In this document: positions 1 to 7,591 of the stretch, piece by piece | Numbering within the stretch: position 1 is the first letter of the stretch | How the letters are laid out: every line of letters begins with the position of its first letter | Assembly: GCA_023434465.1 (NCBI GenBank) | Contig: JAEYSQ010000072.1 | Coordinates: 1 to 23,138, forward strand | Source: Actinomycetes bacterium | Lineage (GTDB): Bacteria; Actinomycetota; Thermoleophilia; Solirubrobacterales; 70-9 | Reading direction: 5' to 3' | DNA length: 23,138 bases | Position numbers and translations under genes: made by a program | The notes under the pieces: model-generated | What the model saw: only the letters and a program-made list of their open reading frames with translations | Databases searched by the model: none | What the model was told of the DNA's origin: nothing

Positions 1-771
1 GGTGTGGGCCGCGGCCGCGGCCTGACCGGCCTCCGACGCGCCGACCTTGAGCACGGCGACGCCGATCTCCCGCTCGGCGCAGCTCGCCAGAGCCTCGGCG
101 AGTTTCGCTCCGTCGCCGTCAGTTTCCTGGAACAGCGCGATCGCCCGGACCCCATCGAGTTCGGCGACCGAGTTCAGCCAGTCGCCGGTGTCGAGCACCG
201 CCTGGTTGCCGGTCGAGACCATCGTGTGGAAACGGATCCCGCGAAGAGAGCCGATCGCGTTGACGGCAACGTTGCCGGACTGGGAGATCATCGCGACCGG
301 GCCGGGTTCGATTCCGGCTGGGACCGAATCTCCCCAGAGCGGGGCCCGGTGGTGGAGGCTGATCACGCCGTTGCCGTTCGGTCCGCAGACCGGAAAGCCG
401 GCGGCCAGCGCGACCTCGGTCAGCTCGGACTCGAACTGCTGGCCGGCAGGAGTCTCGCCGAAACCGGCCGAGACCACGATCGCACCCCCGCAGCCGATTT
501 CGATTGCGTCGCGGATCGATCCGTTCACCGCGGCAGCCGGAACCGCGACGACGACGGCGTCAACCGGGTTTGGCAACTCGAGCAGGGAGGGGAGGCAAGG
601 ATGACCGTGGACGGTCTCCCGACCCGGATTCACGCAGAAGAGATCGCCTTCGAAGCCCGCCTCGTCGAGGTTCCGGACGACCGTGTCCCCGTACGCGCCG
701 GGCCGCTCGGTGGCCCCAACCACGGCCACGGACCGGGGAGCCAGGAGTGCAGTGGGTCGGATTTCCGCCAT
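1..771 (-). CDS. ADP-forming acyl-CoA synthetase / CoA-binding protein, N-terminal part (partial)
   Basis: My minus-strand translation from ATG at 771 gives 257 residues and runs off the left edge, so the C-terminus is missing. The first part is a CoA-binding Rossmann domain: GATERPGAYG near residues 18-27, then CGPNGNG and SQSGNVAVNAI in the ligase-CoA region. The partial protein ends in AAAAAHT. In this family (acetate-CoA ligase ADP-forming, related to succinyl-CoA synthetase alpha) the His of that HTG-type motif is the phosphohistidine, here residue 256. The usual Cys of GPNC is Gly. The role would be making an acyl-CoA from acid, CoA and ATP, or the reverse with ATP gain. It follows the acyl-CoA dehydrogenase by 33 bases in the same direction, which fits a joint role in acyl-CoA turnover. 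GTG at 774, directly before the ATG, is an alternative start. No clear Shine-Dalgarno is seen; the start lies in a strong inverted repeat. Confidence 0.9.
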   Translation of the reverse strand, partial: MAEIRPTALLAPRSVAVVGATERPGAYGDTVVRNLDEAGFEGDLFCVNPGRETVHGHPCLPSLLELPNPVDAVVVAVPAAAVNGSIRDAIEIGCGGAIVVSAGFGETPAGQQFESELTEVALAAGFPVCGPNGNGVISLHHRAPLWGDSVPAGIEPGPVAMISQSGNVAVNAIGSLRGIRFHTMVSTGNQAVLDTGDWLNSVAELDGVRAIALFQETDGDGAKLAEALASCAEREIGVAVLKVGASEAGQAAAAAHT

Positions 772-797
772 CACTGGTTATTTTCCGACCCACTGCA
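748..797 (-). promoter_or_regulatory. 14-bp inverted repeat with the synthetase start codon in its loop
   Basis: TGCAGTGGGTCGGA at 748-761 and TCCGACCCACTGCA at 784-797 are exact reverse complements. The 22-base loop (762-783) holds the minus-strand ATG at 769-771 and the GTG just before it. One arm is intergenic, the other is codons 4-8 of the synthetase gene. In mRNA this would place the start codon in a hairpin loop with the ribosome landing zone partly in the stem. No U-run follows, so it is not an ordinary terminator. A protein-binding dyad is the alternative. Confidence 0.6.
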
Positions 798-804
798 AGA
801 TTGC

Positions 805-1998
805 CTACTGGATCAGGGTCTTTACGCCGCGTTTTTCGAGTCCGCGGGCGATGATCAGCCGTTGGATCTCCGAGGTGCCTTCCCAGATCCGGTCGACCCG
901 GAGTTCACGCAGGAACCGCTCGGCGACGTTGTCGCGACGGTAGCCCCGGCCGCCGAAGATCTGGACGCAACGGTCGGCGCAGCGCCAGGCCGCCTCGGAA
1001 ACGAAGAGCTTGGCCATCGACGCCTTGTTGTGGCAGACCTTCGGGTCGGCCCCGGCGTCGATCAACCGGGCAACCTCGACGGTGAGCAGCCGGCCCGCCG
1101 CCGCATCGGCCACCGAGTCGGCCAGCGGAAAGGAGACCCCCTGGTAGTCGATGATCCGCGATCCCCCCTGCTCACGGCTGATCGCCCAGTCGACTGTTTC
1201 CTCGAGCAGCCGCCACATCGAGCCGATCCCACGGGCGGCGATCCCCAGACGCTCCTCGGCGAACCACGCCTTCTGGATCTCGTCGCCGCCGCCGATCTCG
1301 CCGATCACGTCGTCCTCGGCGACCTCGACATCAACGAAGCGGATGGTCGGATGACCGTCCGGGTAGGAATGGGTGAAACCGGGATCCTCGATCGTTTCGA
1401 CCCCGCCCAGAGACTTGTCGACCACGAAGAGGGTGGGCAGGACCTCGCCCCCTTCCTCGAGGTTGGCCATGACCACCAGGACGTCGGCGATGTCCCCCGA
1501 AGTCACGAACCACTTCTCGCCGTTGATCCGGAAACCGGAATCGGTGCGGACCGCCACTGTCTCGATCCCGGACGGGTCCGAGCCGGCGTTCTTCTCCGTC
1601 ACCGCGTAGGCGTCGCGGGTCTCGCCGCGAAGCAGCGGTTTCAGCCACTTCTCGACGTGCTTCTCCGAGGCGAGATCCCAGACGTTGTATCCGTTCGGGA
1701 TATGCCACGAGATCGCGTTGGTCGAGCGACCGAGCTGTTCCTCGACCAGAAACCACTCCAGCTTCGACCAGCCCTGGCCGCCGTGCTCGCGCTTGTGGAG
1801 ACCGCCGGTCAGGCCGGCCTGGACGGCTTTCTCCTTGACCAGCCGGATCGTTTCGTCGGGCAGCCGGCCGTGCAGCAGCTCGGCCTCTTCCTCGAGCGGG
1901 ATCAGTACCTCTTCGACGAACCGCGTGGCTCTCTGCTGGAGGTCGAGGGCGGCATCGTCCAGGCCCTCGATCGCGGGGATAGTGACATTTTGACTCAT
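805..1998 (-). CDS. Acyl-CoA dehydrogenase
   Basis: A 397-residue protein, normal length for the flavin-dependent acyl-CoA dehydrogenase family, which makes a trans-2-enoyl-CoA and passes electrons to ETF. Family marks are AVTEKNAGSDPSGI near residues 130-145, the FGGRGYRRDN segment in the C-terminal helical domain, and IWEGTSEIQR near residues 371-380, whose Glu (about 373) aligns with the catalytic base of medium-chain dehydrogenases. I chose ATG at 1998 over an upstream TTG at 2013 because GAGGG lies 5 bases before it on the minus strand. A promoter with TTGACC and TAGTCT boxes lies just upstream. First gene of an operon with the acyl-CoA synthetase. The exact acyl substrate cannot be read from the sequence. 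Confidence 0.95.
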   Translation of the reverse strand: MSQNVTIPAIEGLDDAALDLQQRATRFVEEVLIPLEEEAELLHGRLPDETIRLVKEKAVQAGLTGGLHKREHGGQGWSKLEWFLVEEQLGRSTNAISWHIPNGYNVWDLASEKHVEKWLKPLLRGETRDAYAVTEKNAGSDPSGIETVAVRTDSGFRINGEKWFVTSGDIADVLVVMANLEEGGEVLPTLFVVDKSLGGVETIEDPGFTHSYPDGHPTIRFVDVEVAEDDVIGEIGGGDEIQKAWFAEERLGIAARGIGSMWRLLEETVDWAISREQGGSRIIDYQGVSFPLADSVADAAAGRLLTVEVARLIDAGADPKVCHNKASMAKLFVSEAAWRCADRCVQIFGGRGYRRDNVAERFLRELRVDRIWEGTSEIQRLIIARGLEKRGVKTLIQ

Positions 1999-2040
1999 GC
2001 GTGCCCTCGTCAATCTCGTTTGCCCATGCGGAACGCGGAG

Positions 2041-2069
2041 AGACTACATGCGATTGACTACAAGGTCAA
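2041..2069 (-). promoter_or_regulatory. Promoter of the acyl-CoA dehydrogenase operon
   Basis: On the minus strand, -35 TTGACC (2064-2069) and -10 TAGTCT (2041-2046) are separated by exactly 17 bases. The predicted transcript starts near 2034 and has a leader of about 36 bases with a Shine-Dalgarno before ATG 1998. Confidence 0.65.
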
Positions 2070-2082
2070 CCGGCGCTAGTAT
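2054..2082 (+). promoter_or_regulatory. Promoter of the Rieske/FAD/ABC operon, overlapping the divergent one
   Basis: -35 TTGACT (2054-2059) and -10 TAGTAT (2077-2082), spacer 17 bases. The -35 boxes of this and the opposite promoter form the inverted repeat TTGAC-N6-GTCAA (2054-2069). The predicted start of transcription falls at about 2089, on an ATG. Confidence 0.7.
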
Positions 2083-2088
2083 CGGCTC

Positions 2089-2136
2089 ATGGCGACCCTC
2101 GGTACGCCTCCGGCACCACCCAGAGGAGCGAGATGA
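2089..2136 (+). CDS. Possible leaderless 15-codon leader peptide
   Basis: ATG at 2089 is 6 bases after the -10 box, so it would be at or next to the 5' end of the transcript. It encodes MATLGTPPAPPRGAR and stops at TGA 2134-2136, which overlaps the ATG (2133) of the Rieske gene as ATGA. This layout fits a coupling or attenuation peptide with two proline pairs. It is too short to judge by composition, and the Rieske gene has its own GAGGAG at 2123-2128, so the peptide may be incidental. Confidence 0.35.
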   Translation: MATLGTPPAPPRGAR

Positions 2137-3332
2137 AGATGGTCAACGCAAGTGGCAACGGAAACGGCATCCTTCCCCTTAGTCCCGACGACGTGGCCCG
2201 CCAGCTGAAGCCGCTCGAGACGGCTTCGATGTTGCCGCCGGCCGCATTCGTCGACCAGGCCGTCTTCGACTGGGAGCAGAAACATCTTTTCCACGACGGC
2301 TGGATCTGTCTGGGTCACGTCTCCCAGGTCGCCGGTCAGGGCCGCTTCATCCGGCGGGAGATCGGACCCGACTCGGTGATCGTCGTCGGCGGGGAGGACG
2401 GCCAGCCCCATGCCTTCCTCAACGTCTGCCGGCACCGCGGCGCCCGCGTGCTCGAGGAAGCCGACGGTCAGGTCAAGCGACGCATCCAATGCCCGTACCA
2501 CGCCTGGTCGTACGCGCTCGACGGCTCGCTCGTTGCAGCCCCGCACATGGACGGGGTCGAGAACTTCGACAAATCCTGCTTCGGCCTGATCCCGGTCCGG
2601 CTGGCGATTGTCGGCGGGTTGATTCTGGTCGACCTCGGCGGGGAGGCCCTCGAACCGGATGCTCACGTGGGCGATCTGATCGAGCATCTCGACCGCTACC
2701 GCACCGCCGAGCTGATCAGTGGCGGACGGATCGACTACGAAGTCCGGGCCAACTGGAAGGGCATCGCCGAGAACTACAACGAGTGCCTTCACTGCCCCGG
2801 AGTCCATCCCGAACTGAACGCGCTCTCGGACTACCGCAGCGGGGAGGAGATGCAGGGTGAGGGCTCCTGGTGCGGCGGCTCGATGTTCATCACGGCCGAG
2901 GATGCGGCGACCATGGGCAAACAGGGCGGTCACGCCAGCAACCGGTCCCGGATCGAGGGACTCTCCGGGGACGACGACCGCACGATCCTCTATTTCGCGC
3001 TCTTTCCCAACGCGCTGGTCTCGATGCATCCGGATTACGTGATGCTGCACACGCTCTATCCGCGGGCGCCCGATCGCACCGACGTGATTTGCGAATGGTT
3101 CTTCGAGAAGCGGGCGGTCGAGGCCGCTGACTTCGACCCGACCGACGCGATCGAGTTCTGGGACCAGACCAACCGGCAGGACTGGTACGTCTGCGAACTG
3201 ACCCAGAAGGGGGTCAGGACGACCGGCTACACGGCCGGCCGGTACTCGGCCGAGGAAGGCACCGTCCACGAGTTCGACAACCTGGTTGCCGGCAAGTACA
3301 TGGAAGCCCTGAAGGAAAAGGTGGAGGCATGA
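2133..3332 (+). CDS. Rieske non-heme iron oxygenase, alpha subunit (quaternary-amine type suspected)
   Basis: A 399-residue aromatic-ring-hydroxylating-type oxygenase. The Rieske cluster ligands are C99-x-H101 and C120-xx-H123. The mononuclear iron site is H220 and H225 in NECLHCPGVHP, with a likely third ligand D350 in QTNRQDW. The residue three before the first His, which bridges the two metal sites between subunits, is Glu (E217) where ring-hydroxylating dioxygenases have Asp. A Glu here is a feature I recall for oxygenases acting on quaternary amines such as carnitine oxygenase CntA. GAGGAG stands 4 bases before the chosen ATG. First main gene of the operon; the FAD oxidoreductase start overlaps its stop. 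No ferredoxin or reductase partner is encoded nearby, so electrons must come from elsewhere. Substrate is inference. Confidence 0.93.
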   Translation: MKMVNASGNGNGILPLSPDDVARQLKPLETASMLPPAAFVDQAVFDWEQKHLFHDGWICLGHVSQVAGQGRFIRREIGPDSVIVVGGEDGQPHAFLNVCRHRGARVLEEADGQVKRRIQCPYHAWSYALDGSLVAAPHMDGVENFDKSCFGLIPVRLAIVGGLILVDLGGEALEPDAHVGDLIEHLDRYRTAELISGGRIDYEVRANWKGIAENYNECLHCPGVHPELNALSDYRSGEEMQGEGSWCGGSMFITAEDAATMGKQGGHASNRSRIEGLSGDDDRTILYFALFPNALVSMHPDYVMLHTLYPRAPDRTDVICEWFFEKRAVEAADFDPTDAIEFWDQTNRQDWYVCELTQKGVRTTGYTAGRYSAEEGTVHEFDNLVAGKYMEALKEKVEA

Positions 3333-4984
3333 GCGACCTCCTGGCCGCGACAGGGGATCCGGTCGCCGCGAATCCGGTCGCTGCGAGGCTCGGCAAGCTG
3401 GGGATGCCCGAGCCTCTGTCGGCGCTGGCGGCGAAGGACTGGGACGCGGTGGTGATCGGGGCGGGCCATAACGGCCTGACCACCGCGGCCTACCTCGCCC
3501 GGGCCGGCCAGCAGGTGCTGGTGCTCGAACGCCGCGACCAGATCGGCGGCGCCTGCACCCTGGAAGAACCATTCGGCAGCGGGTACCTGGTCAGTCCCTG
3601 CGCCTACGTGGTCGGCCTGCTCGACAACCTGGTGATCGACGAGCTTGAGCTCCGCCGGCGCGGCCTTCGCTTCTTCACCGCCGACCCGAACCTCTGGGTG
3701 CCGTTCGAAGACGGGACCGCGTTCGGCCAGTTCCTCGATGACGAGAAGACCAGGGCCAACCTCGACTCGCTCGGGATCTCCGAGGCCGACCAGAAGGGGT
3801 ACTGGGCCTACGAGGAGCTCTTCGACCAGACCCGGATCAGGTTGCGCAAGGGCGACCGCGACACCTGGGTCGGGGACACGCCGACCCGGGCCCAGATCGA
3901 GGAGATCCTCGACGACCAGGAAATGATCGACCTCGTCTTCGAGGATTCGATCGCCGACGTGCTGAATCGCTACGTCGAAGACGAACGGCTGAAGACGGCG
4001 CTCTACGGTCAGGGTGTGATCGGCACCTGGGGTGGTCCCTACGAACCGGGCACCGCCTCGATCAAGCTGATGCATTACCAGGGCGACCTCGAAGGCCAGG
4101 GTCCCGTCTGGGGATACGTCGAAGGTGGCATGGGCATGGTCAGCTTCGCGATCGCCGATGCCGCACTCGAGGCCGGCGCCGAAATCGCCTGTGGGGTCGA
4201 GGTCTCCGCGATCGTGCCCGGCGAGGGCGTGCTCTGTGAGGACGGCACCCGGATCCGGGCCCGCAACGTGATTTCCAACGCCGATCCGAAGCGCACGCTG
4301 GCGATGCTCGAGGACCCGGCGGGCAGCGGGGCCGATCCCGGTTTCAAGGACCGCCTCGATGCATGGAAGATCCGCAGCCCGGTGGTCAAGTTCAACGCGG
4401 CGCTCTCGAAGCTGCCGGGTTGGGCCGCGGCTCCGGGCGAGAGCTGGCCCGCCCAGGCGACGATCGACGCCTGCGGCCCGATGGACGAGGCGCAGGCCGC
4501 GTTCGAGCGTTGCGCGGCAGGCGAGCCGGCGGTCGCCTTCGCGGAGATCTACATCCAGACCGGTTACGACCCGACGGTCGCCCCGGAGGGCAAACATCTG
4601 ATGAGCGTCTTCGGCCAGTACGCGCCGTATGAGATCAGCGGCAGCGACTGGGACAGCGCCCGCGAAGGGGTCGCCCGGCAGTTCATCGACCTGATCAGTC
4701 GCTTCGCTCCGGACTTCGAGGAATGTGTGACCGCCCACGAGGTGCTCGGACCACCCGACATCGAAGAGCGGGTCGGCCTGACCGGCGGCAACATCTTCCA
4801 AGGTGAAGTCACCCCGGACCAGATGTGGGAAGGCCGCCTTTCCTCGCGCACCCCGATGCCTGGCCTCTACATGTCCGGTGCGGCGACCCACCCGGCCGGC
4901 AGCGTGATCGCGCTGAACGGCCGCAACGCCGCCGAAGCGGTTCTGGCCGACGCCGGGCTTAGGATCGGAGCGATAGCCAGTTGA
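3329..4984 (+). CDS. FAD-dependent oxidoreductase, phytoene desaturase/PYROXD2-like
   Basis: A 551-residue flavoprotein. A dinucleotide-binding motif VVIGAGHNGL lies at residues 41-50 and the ribose-binding Glu in VLVLERRDQIGG at about 67. The C-terminal PAGSVIALNGRNAAEAVL closes the FAD site as in phytoene-desaturase-like and amine-oxidase-superfamily proteins. Length and the GHNG variant fit the NAD(P)/FAD-dependent oxidoreductase group that includes PYROXD2, whose substrates are mostly unknown. The ATG overlaps the Rieske stop by 4 bases, so translation is likely coupled and the two enzymes probably act in one pathway. It lacks the iron-sulfur and NAD domains of a classical Rieske reductase, so I do not propose it as that partner with confidence. 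An oxidase or dehydrogenase of the imported amine is a guess. Confidence 0.9.
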   Translation: MSDLLAATGDPVAANPVAARLGKLGMPEPLSALAAKDWDAVVIGAGHNGLTTAAYLARAGQQVLVLERRDQIGGACTLEEPFGSGYLVSPCAYVVGLLDNLVIDELELRRRGLRFFTADPNLWVPFEDGTAFGQFLDDEKTRANLDSLGISEADQKGYWAYEELFDQTRIRLRKGDRDTWVGDTPTRAQIEEILDDQEMIDLVFEDSIADVLNRYVEDERLKTALYGQGVIGTWGGPYEPGTASIKLMHYQGDLEGQGPVWGYVEGGMGMVSFAIADAALEAGAEIACGVEVSAIVPGEGVLCEDGTRIRARNVISNADPKRTLAMLEDPAGSGADPGFKDRLDAWKIRSPVVKFNAALSKLPGWAAAPGESWPAQATIDACGPMDEAQAAFERCAAGEPAVAFAEIYIQTGYDPTVAPEGKHLMSVFGQYAPYEISGSDWDSAREGVARQFIDLISRFAPDFEECVTAHEVLGPPDIEERVGLTGGNIFQGEVTPDQMWEGRLSSRTPMPGLYMSGAATHPAGSVIALNGRNAAEAVLADAGLRIGAIAS

Positions 4985-5598
4985 CCACCGATGCCCCCGC
5001 CAAGAACGCGCGTGACCGGATCCTCGAGGCCGCCTGTGCCTCGATCGCCGAGGACGGAATCGACGATGTGCGGATCGCGCGGGTGGCGATGAGGGCCGGC
5101 GCTTCGACCGCCCTGGTCCACCACTACTTCTCGACCCGGGAGGAACTGCTCGAGGAAGCGCTGATGCACTCCTACGAGCTGGCCGCCGAAGACCGGTTCG
5201 GGCAACCGGTCGACGAGAACGCGTCGGCGGTCAGCCGGCTGAAAGTGATGATTGACGAGTGCCTTCCGCTCGAAGGCCGCCAGCACCAGGAGTGGCTGCT
5301 GTGGGTGGAGCTCTGGCTGCGGGCAGCCCGTGACGAGGCGTCGAGACCGCTCGGCCAGCGGCTCTATGCCAGCTATCGGGACTGGATGCTCAGGGTCATC
5401 CGATACGGTGTCGAACATGGGGAGTTCGAGACCGCTGATCCGGAAGCCAGCGCCGACGTCGCGATTGGTCTGCTCGATGGGCTGGGGGTAAGGGCGTTGA
5501 TCGCAGACCCCGACATGGACGTCGAAAGGGTACGGGTGCTGGCCGCGTCACGAATCGCCAGGGAACTCGGGATCGAGCCGGAGGCTTTGACCGAATGA
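4981..5598 (+). CDS. TetR family transcriptional regulator (BetI-like C-terminus)
   Basis: A 205-residue regulator. The N-terminal helix-turn-helix spans about residues 30-50 (IARVAMRAGASTALVHHYFS), typical of TetR. The remaining ligand domain, with WVELWLRAARD and DVAIGLLDGLGVRALI, resembles the BetI-type C-terminal domain of repressors linked to choline or amine genes. The start is TTG 4981, whose last two bases join the stop of the preceding gene (TTGA); a GGAG lies 11 bases upstream. Placed inside the operon between the oxidoreductase and the importer, it is the likely local regulator. A plausible target is the palindrome formed by the divergent -35 boxes at 2054-2069, but that is inference. 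Confidence 0.92.
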   Translation: MTTDAPAKNARDRILEAACASIAEDGIDDVRIARVAMRAGASTALVHHYFSTREELLEEALMHSYELAAEDRFGQPVDENASAVSRLKVMIDECLPLEGRQHQEWLLWVELWLRAARDEASRPLGQRLYASYRDWMLRVIRYGVEHGEFETADPEASADVAIGLLDGLGVRALIADPDMDVERVRVLAASRIARELGIEPEALTE

Positions 5599-5604
5599 GC
5601 TTTG

Positions 5605-5631
5605 CCCGCACCCCAGGCAGGCTGGTGCGGG
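5605..5631 (+). promoter_or_regulatory. Hairpin abutting the start codon of the binding-protein gene
   Basis: CCCGCACC (5605-5612) and GGTGCGGG (5624-5631) are a perfect 8-bp inverted repeat with an 11-base loop. The last base touches ATG 5632. The loop carries AGGCAGG, the only Shine-Dalgarno-like bases near this start. No U-run follows. It could tune translation of the importer relative to the upstream regulator gene. Confidence 0.45.
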
Positions 5632-6741
5632 ATGAGTGAAATCGAGCTGAACCGACGGCAGCTTCTGCTGGCCGGCGCGGGGCTGATGGCGACCGCCTAC
5701 GGGCTCAGCGGGTGCACGGTCGAACGGCCCCTGGACACCTCCGCTGCGGGCGACCTCGTCGAGCCGAAAATCGACGGCGACCTGCTGATCTTCAACTGGT
5801 CCGAATACATGGACCCCGCGATCAAGAAGGACTTCGCGGAAAAGCACGGGATCGAGGTGCGCGAGGTCAACTTCGACAATCTGGAGGCGATGGTGACGAA
5901 GCTCCGCTCGGGGGCATCGTACGACCTGATCTTTCCTTCCTCCGAGTACGTCATGCGGCTGCGGAACGAGCAGTTGATCCGTCCTTTTGACCGGGCCAAG
6001 CTCAAGAACGCCGACACTCTTACGCCGTTCTACGACAACCCCTGGTACGACCCGAACTCCGAGTTTTCGGTGCCGTACGCGTACTACACGACCGGGATCG
6101 CCTGGAACACGAACGAAGTCAGCGAGATGACCGAATCCTGGCGCGACATGTCCAACCCGGAGGCGCTCGGCCGGATCTTCATGCTCGACGACTTCCAGGA
6201 AGGGATCGGCCAGGCCAACCTGCTCAACGGCTTCTACCTGAACACGGCCAAACCGGACCAGCTCGAGGTGAGCAAGGAAACCCTGCTGGAGCAGAAAGAA
6301 GGGCTGCGGGGCTTTTCCACCAACACGATCCAGAACCTGGTTTCCGGTGCGGCAGCGATAACGCAGGCCTGGAACGGCGACGTCGTCAACGCGAGAAACC
6401 AGGTGGACGACCCCTCGATGTTCGCCTACGAAACCTGCAAGGAAGGGGTCCCGGTCGGTTCCGACCTGATGTGCATCCCGGTGACCTCGAAGAGCCCGGG
6501 CACCGCGATGATGTTCATGGACTGGGTGCTGAAACCCGAGAACGCGTATCGCAACGTGATGTGGAACGGGTACCCGATGCCGGTCGCCGGAGGCCGCGAG
6601 GCGTTCGCCGAACTGGTCAAGGACGACCCGTCGATTGACGTCGACCTGAACCAGCTGAAGGATGCCGAGAACGAGTTCCGGCTCGACAGCCCGGAAGCCC
6701 GGCAGCTCTGGAACAGGATCTGGACCGAGGTGAAGGCGTGA
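5632..6741 (+). CDS. Spermidine/putrescine-type ABC transporter substrate-binding lipoprotein
   Basis: A 369-residue extracellular solute-binding protein of the PotD/PotF type. The N-terminus has a twin arginine (RRQLLLAGAGL, Arg 8-9) followed by a lipobox LSGC with Cys 28, so it is likely Tat-exported and lipid-anchored. The mature part starts with LLIFNWSEYMDPAIKKDF, characteristic of polyamine-binding proteins, and contains AAITQAWNGDV and PENAYRNVMWNGYP. I chose ATG 5632 over an in-frame TTG at 5602 because the twin-arginine signal then starts normally. It begins 33 bases after the TetR gene; the next gene overlaps its stop. The actual ligand could be a polyamine or another cationic amine; binding residues were not assigned. 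Confidence 0.93.
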   Translation: MSEIELNRRQLLLAGAGLMATAYGLSGCTVERPLDTSAAGDLVEPKIDGDLLIFNWSEYMDPAIKKDFAEKHGIEVREVNFDNLEAMVTKLRSGASYDLIFPSSEYVMRLRNEQLIRPFDRAKLKNADTLTPFYDNPWYDPNSEFSVPYAYYTTGIAWNTNEVSEMTESWRDMSNPEALGRIFMLDDFQEGIGQANLLNGFYLNTAKPDQLEVSKETLLEQKEGLRGFSTNTIQNLVSGAAAITQAWNGDVVNARNQVDDPSMFAYETCKEGVPVGSDLMCIPVTSKSPGTAMMFMDWVLKPENAYRNVMWNGYPMPVAGGREAFAELVKDDPSIDVDLNQLKDAENEFRLDSPEARQLWNRIWTEVKA

Positions 6742-7586
6742 GCTCGAGGCGGTTCTGGGACTGGTTCATCTTCCCGGGTGGCATCTGGATCGCCCTGCTG
6801 TTCGCGATCCCGCTCTTTCTCGTGCTGGCACTCTCTTTCGGTCACGTCGACGACCTCGGCCGCGGCGTGTACGGGTTCTCGTTGGACAACTACCGCGACG
6901 TCTTCGATGCCACCTACGTTCCGGTGCTGCTTCGCTCCGTCCTCTATGCCCTGGCGACCGTGATCCTGTGCATCCTGATCGGCTACCCGGTCGCCTACTT
7001 CATCGCCCGGTATGGCGGCAAGTACCGCTACGTGCTGCTGGCCGCCCTGGTCATCCCCTTCTTCGTCAACTACCTGGTCCGGACCTACGCCTGGGTGGCG
7101 CTGCTGGCCGACCAGGGGCTGGTCAACAACCTGCTGGTCGACATCGGATTGACCGAATCTCCGATCCAGATGATCAACACTCCCTTCGCGGTGATCGGCG
7201 GTCTCGTGTACGGCTACATCATCTTCATGATCCTGCCGCTCTACGGATCGATAGAGAGGATGGATCCGAGTGTGGTCGAGGCCGGCAAGGACCTCTACGG
7301 TTCACCCTTCCAGACCTTCATTCACGTCACCTTGCCAGCCACCCAGGCCGGCATCCTGGCCGGCTGCGTGCTCGTATTCCTGCCGGCGGTCGGTGATTTC
7401 GTCTCGGCCCAGCTGCTCGGCGGTCCCGACACCTACATGGTCGGCAACCTGATCCAGGATCAGTTCTTCGCCGCCTCGAACTGGCCGTTCGGCTCCGCCC
7501 TGACCGTGGTGATGATGATCTTCCTCGCGATCTGGATGGTCTTCTACCTGAGACGGGCCAGCAAGGGCGAGGCGGAGGTTCTCTGA
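6738..7586 (+). CDS. ABC transporter permease, PotB/PotH type
   Basis: A 282-residue inner-membrane permease with about six hydrophobic helices, the usual size for PotB-like proteins. The permease coupling loop is seen as VEAGKDLYGSPFQTFIHVTLP near residues 180-200, carrying the EAA motif that contacts the ATPase. FFVNYLVRTYAWVALL is typical of polyamine permeases. The start is GTG 6738, overlapping the binding-protein stop by 4 bases, with GAGGTG 6 bases upstream. It pairs with the next permease to form the channel. Confidence 0.94.
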   Translation: MSSRRFWDWFIFPGGIWIALLFAIPLFLVLALSFGHVDDLGRGVYGFSLDNYRDVFDATYVPVLLRSVLYALATVILCILIGYPVAYFIARYGGKYRYVLLAALVIPFFVNYLVRTYAWVALLADQGLVNNLLVDIGLTESPIQMINTPFAVIGGLVYGYIIFMILPLYGSIERMDPSVVEAGKDLYGSPFQTFIHVTLPATQAGILAGCVLVFLPAVGDFVSAQLLGGPDTYMVGNLIQDQFFAASNWPFGSALTVVMMIFLAIWMVFYLRRASKGEAEVL

Positions 7587-7591
7587 TCGCG

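Noticed and set aside
4..2079. 691-codon open frame on the plus strand
   Set aside because: It is antisense to the synthetase and acyl-CoA dehydrogenase genes, both of which show clear family motifs on the minus strand. The frame is open because of GC-rich codon bias, and its protein is an Arg/Asp/Gly-rich mixture without motifs.
2076..4891. Long minus-strand frames opposite the Rieske and FAD genes (498 and 554 codons)
   Set aside because: Antisense shadows of genes with intact catalytic motifs; no ribosome site or family pattern.
3329..4984. FAD oxidoreductase as the Rieske reductase partner
   Set aside because: It lacks a 2Fe-2S ferredoxin domain and the NAD-binding layout of known Rieske reductases; its ends match the phytoene-desaturase-like group.
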